This document shows positions 7,817 to 15,762 of a stretch of DNA of 64,000 nt, piece after piece. Within the stretch, counting starts at the first letter, position 1. The number at the start of each line of letters is the position of its first letter. Below the pieces are notes generated by a model. That model was not told the origin of the DNA, made no database searches, and saw only the letters and a program-made list of their open reading frames with translations. The stretch spans positions 52,427 to 116,426 of the forward strand of contig JAKISF010000006.1 in NCBI GenBank assembly GCA_021648725.1, given 5' to 3'. The DNA comes from Bacteroidales bacterium (GTDB taxonomy: Bacteria; Bacteroidota; Bacteroidia; Bacteroidales; JAADGE01). Made by a program: the position numbers and the translations under genes.

Positions 7817-8887
7817 TTACCTTTTCAAAATAAAATAAACAGCCAAATGATCACTGTAACCGCCGTAATAGTTTTTGCCGCCGTATGTTTTATTAGGTGT
7901 TTTAAAATTTGCTTTTGCATTATAATACAATATCTTTTCATCTTTAAAGATTTGGCCTTCTTCGGCGTAAAAATCTTTTCCGTCATTTAAAGCCTGAGAA
8001 ACTATTAAATTATCCAACATAAACCACTTGTAATTTCTTGAATTAGTCCCCTCTCCTCTCATGGACCTGTTATACAGAAGGTTATGTAACTCGTTTACTT
8101 TCGGGTTATTAGTGTTATTTGTTGCAAACAATGTTTTATTCAGGCTTTTGCTTTTAGGTTCATCATTAAAATCACCTATTATTATAATATTTGCATTTTT
8201 ATTAATTGCAAGTATTTTATCGGTTTCAGACTTTAATATTCTTGCAGTTTCAACACGCTTAAATTCGGTTTCTTCTCTCCCTCCCCTTCTTGATTTCCAG
8301 TGATTAACAAATATATGAAAAATCTCATTGCTTTCTGCAAACTTTCCTTTTACATATAATATATTTCTTAATTTTGCCTCAGGTGCAGAAGGAATAATAA
8401 CTTTTATTGATTTATGAGAAATATATTCAAATAAATCGCTTCTGTACATCAAGGCAACATCAATGCCTCTGGTATCAGGACTTTCCTCATGTACAACTTT
8501 ATAATCTCCCGAAATAAGTTGTTTGTTTTTTGCCAAATCTTCAACAACTTGCTTGTTTTCAACTTCTGCTAAACCGATTATTGCAGGTAAATCGTTTCCT
8601 AAATTACTTAATACCCAAGACAAATCATCCAGTTTTTTGTAATAACGCTTGCTGCTCCAATGTTTTATTCCTTGCGGAGTAAATTCATCATCTTTCGTAA
8701 AAGGATCATTTATTGTGTCAAACAAATTTTCGACATTGTAAAAAGCTATTAAATATTTGTCATGACTTTTTACAGCATTTTCAGTGTTAAGATCTTTTAC
8801 TTTGTTTTTTTTATTTCTTTTATCTGCTGCATTATTGCAAGAAAACAAAAGAAATACACCTGTGAGAATTATTATTATTTTTTTCAT
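7817..8887 (-). CDS. Endonuclease/exonuclease/phosphatase family lipoprotein
   Basis: Residues 1-17 form an SPII signal with lipobox LLFSC, so the protein is a lipoprotein. The rest is an endonuclease/exonuclease/phosphatase fold: AFYNVENLFDT near residue 50 holds the metal-binding Asn/Glu, IIGLAEVENKQV gives the catalytic Glu, NHWKSRRGG and IIGDFNDEP carry the later catalytic residues, and GGYSDHLAVYF holds the terminal Asp-His pair. This subgroup of Bacteroidota proteins is predicted to be a secreted nuclease or phosphatase. The substrate is unknown. It lies directly upstream of uvrB. Confidence 0.85.
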   Translation of the reverse strand: MKKIIIILTGVFLLFSCNNAADKRNKKNKVKDLNTENAVKSHDKYLIAFYNVENLFDTINDPFTKDDEFTPQGIKHWSSKRYYKKLDDLSWVLSNLGNDLPAIIGLAEVENKQVVEDLAKNKQLISGDYKVVHEESPDTRGIDVALMYRSDLFEYISHKSIKVIIPSAPEAKLRNILYVKGKFAESNEIFHIFVNHWKSRRGGREETEFKRVETARILKSETDKILAINKNANIIIIGDFNDEPKSKSLNKTLFATNNTNNPKVNELHNLLYNRSMRGEGTNSRNYKWFMLDNLIVSQALNDGKDFYAEEGQIFKDEKILYYNAKANFKTPNKTYGGKNYYGGYSDHLAVYFILKR

Positions 8888-8941
8888 TTGTTTATATAAT
8901 ATTATTTTTGTTTTCGTTTTAATAATAAATTTAATAGTAAT

Positions 8942-10342
8942 ATGAAATATCTTTTAACACTAATCTTCGTATCTTGCTTATTAATAACGCTATACGGACA
9001 ATATAGAGTTGCCCCTGACACTTATGTTATTAATTTTATTGATAAAGATACATCTTTTTATTCTGTAAATAAACCGAGTGATTTTTTATCAGAACGAGCA
9101 ATTAAGCGAAGACAAAAGTATAATATTCCTGTTACATTACAAGATATGCCGGTAAATAAGAATTATATTAACAAAGTTAAAGAATTAGGTTTTGAAATAT
9201 ACGCAGTTTCAAAATGGATGAACTGTGTTATTGTTTATACAGAAAATGCAAATCTTTTAAAAAAGTTGAATTCTCTTGATTTCGTAACTAACTCTGAAAG
9301 AAAAAATGAAAAAAAGAAAAAAAATAAACAAAAGAAAAATAAATATATTGATATTGAGAGTATATCTGATAAGGAATCTGTATTAGACTACGGAAGCGGA
9401 ACAAATCAAATTGAAATGCTGAATCTTCACAATCTTCATAATAAAGGTTATATGGGACAAGGTATTCAAATTGCTGTTTTAGATGCAGGATTTTATAGTG
9501 TTGATTCATTAGCCGGTTTTGACAGCGTAAGAGTAGCCGGACAAATTTTAGGCACAAAAGATTTTGTTGAAAGAGACGGTGATGTTTATGACGATGCAAC
9601 ACACGGTTTAAGCGTTCTTTCAACTATTGCTGCAAATTTACCGGGTAAATTAATCGGCTCTGCTCCTAAGGCAAATTACTGGTTACTAAGGTCGGAAGAT
9701 GAACGATCTGAATACTTAGTTGAAGAGTATTATTGGCTGAGTGCTGCAGAGTATGCCGACAGCCTGGGAGTTGATATAATCCATTCTTCTTTGGGTTATA
9801 ATGATTTTGATGATGAATCTACAAGTCATACATACGAAGATATGAACGGAGATATTGCTATTTCCTCTATTGCAGCTGATATTGCTTCCGCAAAAGGAAT
9901 TTTAGTTGTAACAAGTGCGGGGAACGAAGGAAGTAATTCATGGAAGTATATTACTTCTCCTGCTGATGCTGACAGCGTTTTAACAGTGGGAGCTACAAAA
10001 AGTAACGGTAAAGTATCTAATTTCAGTTCAAGAGGGCCGAGTAGTGATAACCGTATTAAACCTGATGTTATGGCACAAGGTACTTTCGCATGGGTAATCG
10101 GCAGATATGGAGGTGTTTACCCCTCAAACGGAACGTCTTTTTCAGGTCCTATAATTGCCGGTGCAGTTGCGTGCTTATGGCAGGCTAATCCTGAATTCAG
10201 TAATATGGAGATAATTGATGCTTTACATAAATCTTCTGACAGATTTACAAATCCCGATGCTGATTACGGCTACGGAATACCGGATTTTAATAAAGCTGAT
10301 TTATATTTGAAAAAACTGTCAAAAGCAAGGAGCAGAAAGTAA
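8942..10342 (+). CDS. S8 family subtilisin-like serine protease
   Basis: A signal peptide (residues 1-20, cut after a Gly-Gln) precedes a prodomain-like region and the S8 catalytic domain. The triad is visible: Asp in AVLDAGF, His in ATHGLSV and Ser in GTSFSGP. Between prodomain and catalytic domain there is a stretch of about 15 residues made almost only of Lys, Asn, Glu and Gln (near residue 120), possibly an exposed processing site. The protein ends at KARSRK without the T9SS sorting domain that many Bacteroidota S8 proteases carry, so it is probably periplasmic or exported in another way. It is transcribed away from the lipoprotein gene at 8887. Confidence 0.9.
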   Translation: MKYLLTLIFVSCLLITLYGQYRVAPDTYVINFIDKDTSFYSVNKPSDFLSERAIKRRQKYNIPVTLQDMPVNKNYINKVKELGFEIYAVSKWMNCVIVYTENANLLKKLNSLDFVTNSERKNEKKKKNKQKKNKYIDIESISDKESVLDYGSGTNQIEMLNLHNLHNKGYMGQGIQIAVLDAGFYSVDSLAGFDSVRVAGQILGTKDFVERDGDVYDDATHGLSVLSTIAANLPGKLIGSAPKANYWLLRSEDERSEYLVEEYYWLSAAEYADSLGVDIIHSSLGYNDFDDESTSHTYEDMNGDIAISSIAADIASAKGILVVTSAGNEGSNSWKYITSPADADSVLTVGATKSNGKVSNFSSRGPSSDNRIKPDVMAQGTFAWVIGRYGGVYPSNGTSFSGPIIAGAVACLWQANPEFSNMEIIDALHKSSDRFTNPDADYGYGIPDFNKADLYLKKLSKARSRK

Positions 10343-10358
10343 TTTTTCTGTCCTATTT

Positions 10359-11159
10359 TTATAAATCGTAAACTATTTTTTTAATTTCTTGTGCCCACTG
10401 CACATGACTCATACTTTTGTTAAAAGTAGAGTGTGGTATAGGTTTGCCTATTTTTACTTTAATTGTTTTATTTTTCTTTTTTAACATTTCTCTCGGAAGC
10501 AGAAAAAATTCAATTTCTGATTTGATGAAGAATATCTTTCGCAATATGTATATAAAATAAAAAGTATTTGAATTTCTTCCGTAAAAATGTATAGGGACTA
10601 CATCACGTTTACCGGAAATTGCTTTTGTTATAAATCCTTTCTGCCAGTGTTTATCTTGAACTTTCCCTTTGTAAATCCTTGAAACTTCTCCGTTGGGAAA
10701 ATGAGTGATAGGTACATTTGACATATACGCCTTGTTAAGAGCAATTAAGCTTCCTCTCGGAGATTTATCTAAAACATTAACACCTATTGTTAAAGGATGT
10801 AAATTAGGAATTGCTTTAAACATTGCGTTTCCGACAAACTTCAACTCTCCGTATTTCTCCCCTATGAGTTTTGTTATTATTAATCCGTCAATAAACCCGA
10901 ATGCATGATTTGCAGCAAAAAAACATCTTCCGTTTTCAGGTAAATTTTCAAGACCTTCAACATCAACTTTTACATTAAGATATGAAGCAATTTTCTTTAA
11001 AAAATCAATCCCGTGATAAGCGTGATATTTATCCATTATTCTGTTTAGCTCATCTTCTTTAATTATTTTTGCAATAAGCCTATAAACAAAATTCGGTAAA
11101 TTTTTGTGTGCCTTAGAATGGCCATTTTTTAGAATTGACTTAATATCAATATGTTTCAT
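10359..11159 (-). CDS. PlsC-like 1-acyl-glycerol-3-phosphate acyltransferase family protein
   Basis: The acyltransferase motif I NH-x-x-x-x-x-D appears as NHAFGFIDG, motif II-like residues follow in KFVGNAMFKAIPN, and motif III is FPNGEVSR, corresponding to the FPEGTRS glycerophosphate-binding block. Later GRNS and a PLSC-like Pro segment complete the domain. The family adds acyl chains to lysophospholipids or to lipids such as ornithine lipid at the inner membrane. The 266-residue length fits a hemolysin-like or OlsA/F-like acyltransferase. Which acceptor it uses cannot be told. It converges with the protease gene, 16 bp apart. Confidence 0.8.
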   Translation of the reverse strand: MKHIDIKSILKNGHSKAHKNLPNFVYRLIAKIIKEDELNRIMDKYHAYHGIDFLKKIASYLNVKVDVEGLENLPENGRCFFAANHAFGFIDGLIITKLIGEKYGELKFVGNAMFKAIPNLHPLTIGVNVLDKSPRGSLIALNKAYMSNVPITHFPNGEVSRIYKGKVQDKHWQKGFITKAISGKRDVVPIHFYGRNSNTFYFIYILRKIFFIKSEIEFFLLPREMLKKKNKTIKVKIGKPIPHSTFNKSMSHVQWAQEIKKIVYDL

Positions 11160-11247
11160 TAATAGCTTGATGTTTATTCTGAAAAATTAACAGTTAACTT
11201 TAAAAGTCTCTTTAAAATAATATTTCTTTCTTTTACGGAAAAAATAT

Positions 11248-12015
11248 TTAATATTTTAATACATAAAACACATATTTGTAATGTTTGTCTTTAAAAAAAT
11301 TATAAGTTTCAGAACCTTCAACAGCAGCAAAGTTTTTAGCTAACTTGTGTAAAAATTTCGGTGCCAATTTTTCAACTAATTTTATTCTGTCAGGTGTTGC
11401 TGTTTTCAAAGCTTCAACAACATTCTCGGTAATATCCTCATGTTGTTCAATGATGAATCCTGCATCAACTATTTGTTTATGAAGTTCTTCAATCTCATTG
11501 CTTTCTCTGAAATCTGTAAAAGACAAGTATCCTCCTTTTTTTAATACTCTTTTTACTTCATTTAAAAACAAATCCATTTGTAAATATCTGTGTGAAGATT
11601 CTACATTTAATACAACGTCAAATTTGTCATTCTCAAACGGCAAAACTTGTGCATTTGCCTGAAAGAAAGTTTCATTTCCTTCTTTATAATATTTTTTGCA
11701 AAATTCTATTGCTTTGTTGTTTAAATCAACCCCTGTTACTTTTGCAGGTGAAAAATAACGATTTACATAGGACAGTCCGCCGCCTCTTCCGCAACCGACT
11801 TCAAGAATATTTTTGTTTTTTATTTCTACACCGGAAGCAACAAGGTGATATAATTGAGCAGAATATCTGTTAGGCTCATCTTCCTCTTTCAAATCAATTT
11901 TATTACTGTCTTTTGAATATCCGAAATTCATAAATATAACTTCGGCATTTTTATCAATTGTACTGATATACCAATACCAAATTTTAAAAAATAAACTTCT
12001 TAATTTCTCCTTCAT
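11248..12015 (-). CDS. Class I SAM-dependent methyltransferase
   Basis: Motif I is NILEVGCGRGGGLSYV, followed by VTGVDLNNKAIEFC (acidic end of strand 2) and FDVVLNVESSHRY and VLKKGGYLSFTDFRE. These are the standard Rossmann methyltransferase motifs. The RGGG variant and overall layout resemble the phthiotriol/phenolphthiotriol-type methyltransferases, but the substrate is not deducible. No signal or membrane segment is seen. It is transcribed in the same direction as the acyltransferase 88 bp downstream, and both may act on lipids. Confidence 0.85.
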   Translation of the reverse strand: MKEKLRSLFFKIWYWYISTIDKNAEVIFMNFGYSKDSNKIDLKEEDEPNRYSAQLYHLVASGVEIKNKNILEVGCGRGGGLSYVNRYFSPAKVTGVDLNNKAIEFCKKYYKEGNETFFQANAQVLPFENDKFDVVLNVESSHRYLQMDLFLNEVKRVLKKGGYLSFTDFRESNEIEELHKQIVDAGFIIEQHEDITENVVEALKTATPDRIKLVEKLAPKFLHKLAKNFAAVEGSETYNFFKDKHYKYVFYVLKY

Positions 12016-12140
12016 TTAAATCTTTTTTAAAATATATATTACTGACAATACAAAAATGAAGTATTTTTTTGTAACACAAAATTTTATTTTTCTAATGTGT
12101 TCATATTTTTATTAAATCACAATAATTTAGTTCAAATTGT

Positions 12141-12148
12141 TACTTTTG
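12141..12148 (+). promoter_or_regulatory. TAnnTTTG promoter element very close to the start codon
   Basis: TACTTTTG ends only 6 bases before the ATG of the PAP2 gene. In Bacteroidota the start site lies about 4-7 bases after this element, so transcription would begin at or next to the start codon. Confidence 0.5.
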
Positions 12149-12154
12149 TACAAA

Positions 12155-12832
12155 ATGAAAGAGATTTTAAACATACTTATTAAAAATAAGGTATTTGTCA
12201 TTCCTTATCTTATTTTCTGTTTAATTTCCGTATATTTTCTGCTAACTTATGATAAAACTGAAATACATATTTTTATTAATAAATATCATAACTTTTCCTT
12301 TGATTTCTTTTTTAAATATTGGACACATTTAGGACATGGTATTCTTGCCGTATTAATAACTCTAGTTTTTTTGTTTATTCGATATAAATGGGCTGTGATG
12401 TTTGCTGTTTCAAGTTTTATGACGGCAATAACGGTGCAATTTTTAAAACGAATTATTTTTGCTGACTGTTTCAGGCCTAAATTTGTCTTTCAATATTTTT
12501 ATAAAGGGAATTATAATTTGCATTTTGTTAAAGGGGCTGACCCCGGAACTTTATTCTCCTTTCCGTCAGGACACTCAGCTTCTGCATTTGTTGTTTTCTT
12601 TTTATTATCAATAATTGTTAAAAATCAAATGTTAAAACTTATATTTTTTATAATTGCTTTATCAGCAACATTTTCAAGGGTCTATTTGTCTTGGCATTTT
12701 TTAGGAGATATATTTGCCGGCTCTTTAATAGGTTTTCTTATAACATTAATAGCATATTATTACATAAACAAATGTGATAAATCATGGTTAAGTCGGTCTT
12801 TACTGTCTAAAAAAATAAAATCTGATATATAA
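12155..12832 (+). CDS. PAP2 superfamily membrane phosphatase
   Basis: Three acid phosphatase motifs are present: K-x6-RP (KRIIFADCFRPK), PSGH (FPSGHSASAF) and SR-x5-H-x3-D (SRVYLSWHFLGD). The protein has about five or six membrane segments and is 225 residues. Such enzymes dephosphorylate undecaprenyl pyrophosphate, phosphatidylglycerophosphate or lipid A. I chose the ATG at 12155 over a TTG at 12137 because the promoter element falls between the two. The acidic linker seen in some PgpB proteins is not evident, so the substrate stays open. Confidence 0.85.
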   Translation: MKEILNILIKNKVFVIPYLIFCLISVYFLLTYDKTEIHIFINKYHNFSFDFFFKYWTHLGHGILAVLITLVFLFIRYKWAVMFAVSSFMTAITVQFLKRIIFADCFRPKFVFQYFYKGNYNLHFVKGADPGTLFSFPSGHSASAFVVFFLLSIIVKNQMLKLIFFIIALSATFSRVYLSWHFLGDIFAGSLIGFLITLIAYYYINKCDKSWLSRSLLSKKIKSDI

Positions 12833-12858
12833 CATCTTTTTAAATAAATTTGCTTTAT

Positions 12859-12866
12859 TAAATTTG
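12859..12866 (+). promoter_or_regulatory. TAnnTTTG promoter element before citF-like gene
   Basis: TAAATTTG, a match to the Bacteroidota -7 element, about 34 bases before the ATG at 12901. No clear -33 element. Confidence 0.4.
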
Positions 12867-12900
12867 TATAAAAATTCAAACAATTAAGATATACAATATT

Positions 12901-14451
12901 ATGTCAAAATTAGTTAAAAATGCTGCCGGCAGAATGGTTCCGACAGAAATCAACGGAGAAAAACAAGTTCCCTTTATGGGAGCAGGCAAATATAAACCCG
13001 AGGGCAAAAAATACGCACCAAAAATTTCAACAGTTGCTGATTTTCCAGAAAACGGAGATAAACGTGTTGCATCTTTAAAAGAAGCATTAATTAAAGCCGG
13101 TTTAAAAGACGGAATGACAATTTCCAATCATCATCATTTCAGAAACGGAGATTTAATTATGAACCAAGTTTTTGATATTGCAAAAGAACTTGGTATTAAG
13201 AATTTACGTTGGTTTCCTTCAGCATCTTTTCCTTGTCATGCACATATGATAAAATATCTTGAAGACGGAACAATAAACCGTATTGAAGGTAGTATGAACG
13301 GCCCGCTCGGCAAATTTACTTCCGAAGGAAAAATGAAAGGAACTGCAATATTACGTTCTCACGGCGGAAGATATCAAGCCGTGCAAGACGGAGAAGTAAA
13401 AATTGACATTGCAATAATTGCTGCCGGTACAGCTGATTCGTTCGGTAATGCTAACGGACTTACAGGTGATTCTGCAAGCGGTTTGCTCGGATTTGCCCTT
13501 GCCGATTCTCAATATGCAGATAAAGTAATTGTCGTTACTGATAATATGGTGCCTTTTCCGTGCATGCCGTGGCAAATTCAAGGAAATTATGTTGATTATA
13601 CTGTTGAAATAGAAAAAGCCGGAGATCCGGATAAAATTATTTCCGGAACAACGCAAATAACAAAAAGTCCGGACAGACTTCTTTTAGCAGAAATGACTGC
13701 TAAATTTTGTGAAGCAACCGGAATTATTAAAGAAGGATTTTCTTTTCAAACCGGTGCAGGAGGAACTTCGCTTGCCGTAAGCAAATATTTCGGAGAAATA
13801 ATGCAAAAGAAAAAGATTAAAGCAAGATTTGCAAGAGGCGGCAGTAACAAATATCTTGTAAACATGCTTGAAGAAGGTTTAATTGAATATATACTTGACG
13901 GGCAAACTTTTGATTTAGAAGGAGTTCGTTCAATGAGAGAAAATCAGAATCATACTTGGACAAGTCCGTTTACAAGTTACAACTATCACGGAAAAGGAAA
14001 TTTTGCACAAATGGTGGATGTCGTAATTCTCGGTGCAACCGAAGTTGATGTTAATTTTAACGGCAATGTTGTTACACACTCCGATGGGTTATTAATGCAC
14101 GGAATAGGAGGATGGCAAAATTGCCTGTTCAGTAAAACGGTTATACTTCCGTTACCGCTTTTCAGAAACAGAATTCCTGTTATTGTTGATGAAGTTACTA
14201 CTCTTGTCGGTCCGGGCGAGCTTATTGACGTTATTGTAACCGAAAGGGGTATTGCAATTAATCCTTTGCGAAAAGATTTAATTGAAGCAAGTAAAAATTC
14301 AGGATTACCTATTAAAACAATACAAGAATTAAAAGACGAAGCAGAAAAAATATGCGGCAAACCTAAAAAACCTGAATTTACCGATGAAATTATCGCTGCA
14401 ATTAAATGGGTTGACGGAACGGTAATAGATGTTGTGAGAAAACTAAAGTAG
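12901..14451 (+). CDS. citF: Citrate lyase subunit alpha (citrate CoA-transferase)
   Basis: The full length (516 residues) and motifs match CitF: ISNHHHFRNGD, the SMNGPLGKF segment, ILRSHGGRYQA, and the glycine-rich TGAGGTSLAVSKYF and RGGSNKYL blocks, ending with the family's TVIDVVRKL. CitF transfers the acetyl/citryl acyl-carrier group as acetyl-ACP:citrate ACP-transferase in the citrate lyase complex with CitD (acyl carrier) and CitE (lyase). Neither those subunits nor the accessory citC/citX/citG genes lie within this window; the neighbours are a PAP2 phosphatase and a LOG-family gene. It may therefore work as a free CoA-transferase, or its partners may be elsewhere in the genome. Confidence 0.9.
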   Translation: MSKLVKNAAGRMVPTEINGEKQVPFMGAGKYKPEGKKYAPKISTVADFPENGDKRVASLKEALIKAGLKDGMTISNHHHFRNGDLIMNQVFDIAKELGIKNLRWFPSASFPCHAHMIKYLEDGTINRIEGSMNGPLGKFTSEGKMKGTAILRSHGGRYQAVQDGEVKIDIAIIAAGTADSFGNANGLTGDSASGLLGFALADSQYADKVIVVTDNMVPFPCMPWQIQGNYVDYTVEIEKAGDPDKIISGTTQITKSPDRLLLAEMTAKFCEATGIIKEGFSFQTGAGGTSLAVSKYFGEIMQKKKIKARFARGGSNKYLVNMLEEGLIEYILDGQTFDLEGVRSMRENQNHTWTSPFTSYNYHGKGNFAQMVDVVILGATEVDVNFNGNVVTHSDGLLMHGIGGWQNCLFSKTVILPLPLFRNRIPVIVDEVTTLVGPGELIDVIVTERGIAINPLRKDLIEASKNSGLPIKTIQELKDEAEKICGKPKKPEFTDEIIAAIKWVDGTVIDVVRKLK

Positions 14452-14522
14452 ATTATACTTGACAAATCATTTTAAAGTACTATTTTACTATATTTTTTTT
14501 AAATTTAAACTTTCTCAATTTA

Positions 14523-15635
14523 ATGGAATACAAAGAAATAGAATCAGAAAAAGAACTAAAAAAAATACTTAAAGAAGCAGGCGGAATAATAAACAAAACA
14601 GCATTCCAAAATGTTGATTTACAGAATTGTGAAGAGTCTGTATTAAAGTATTATTTCAGCAACTGTATATTCCTCGGTTGCAACATGAATGACGAAATAA
14701 AAGAACACATCGAAAAAGAAAATTTTATATTTCCTAAATTAGATGTTCCCTATAATGTTTATCCTAATTCATTATACACAAAAAATGATTTATACGGTGC
14801 ATACATCACAGGAAAACCTGCAACATACGAAAATACCTTTGATAAACTTGTTTACAACCACTTTATTGAAACAGGAAAAGAAGCCGACAGCATAAAAGAA
14901 ACACTTGCAAGGCGTTTACACGACCATTCAATATCCGATGCTCTGTATGACTTTCTGGATAAATACGATGAAAAAAAAGTTATTGCAATAATGGGTGGGC
15001 ACAGTTTGCCCAGAAACACCGAAGATTATAAAAAAGTAGTAAACCTTTCTAAAAAACTTACCGAAAACGGTTATTTAATGACATCAGGCGGAGGTCCCGG
15101 TGCAATGGAAGCAACACATGTAGGAGCTTGGTTTGCCGGCAGAGCATTTGAGGAATTAGAAGATGCATTTTCAATATTAGACCAAGCACCGCTTTACAAA
15201 GATAAATTATGGATGGATACAGCCATGCAAGTTATTGATAAATACCCCGATATGAAAGAATACGAAAGTCTCGGAATACCAACTTGGCTTTACGGACACG
15301 AACCGCCCACCCCTTTTGCAACTAAAATTGCAAAATACTTTGCCAACAGTGTAAGAGAAGACGGCTTGCTTACTATTGCCAAAGGCGGAATTATTTTCTC
15401 GCCCGGAAGTGCAGGCACAATTCAAGAAGTGTTCCAGGAAATAACACAAAACCATTATCTGAGTTTCGGTTATGCCAGCCCGATGATATTTATGAATAAA
15501 CAATTTTGGACTGAAGAAACTCCCGTTTACACTTACATCGAGGATTTAGTTTCAAGAGGAAAACTTAAAAATTTAATCTTATCTGTTTGTAACACAATTG
15601 ACGAAATAAAAACTGAATTAGATAAGTTCTCATAG
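14523..15635 (+). CDS. LOG-family (Rossmann nucleotide-binding) protein
   Basis: The C-terminal two thirds (about 150-330) is the LOG/lysine decarboxylase-like fold: IAIMGGHSLPR, MTSGGGPGAMEATH, and SPGSAGTIQEVFQ, which replaces the usual PGGxGTxxE phosphoribohydrolase motif with a Ser-Ala version that keeps Gly, Thr and Glu. Family members hydrolyse nucleoside 5'-monophosphates, as in LOG cytokinin activation and PpnN. The N-terminal 150 residues are an extra domain, so it is longer than the usual LOG protein. It lies 71 bp after citF on the same strand, with no obvious link. Confidence 0.75.
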   Translation: MEYKEIESEKELKKILKEAGGIINKTAFQNVDLQNCEESVLKYYFSNCIFLGCNMNDEIKEHIEKENFIFPKLDVPYNVYPNSLYTKNDLYGAYITGKPATYENTFDKLVYNHFIETGKEADSIKETLARRLHDHSISDALYDFLDKYDEKKVIAIMGGHSLPRNTEDYKKVVNLSKKLTENGYLMTSGGGPGAMEATHVGAWFAGRAFEELEDAFSILDQAPLYKDKLWMDTAMQVIDKYPDMKEYESLGIPTWLYGHEPPTPFATKIAKYFANSVREDGLLTIAKGGIIFSPGSAGTIQEVFQEITQNHYLSFGYASPMIFMNKQFWTEETPVYTYIEDLVSRGKLKNLILSVCNTIDEIKTELDKFS

Positions 15636-15762
15636 ATTCATTAAAAATAATTCAAAAAAACTCCTGCAATTCGTATGTAAGAAAAATACTTAATGTAGAT
15701 TATTGTTGTTTAATACTTTTTTATTTTACAACTTTGGTAAACTAATTTAAAAGTCATTTAAA

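Noticed and set aside
12137..12154. TTG start giving six extra residues to the PAP2 protein
   Set aside because: The promoter element lies between it and the ATG.
13986..14465. 159-codon frame opposite citF
   Set aside because: It lies wholly inside a firmly assigned gene and has Ser/Thr/Ile-rich shadow composition.
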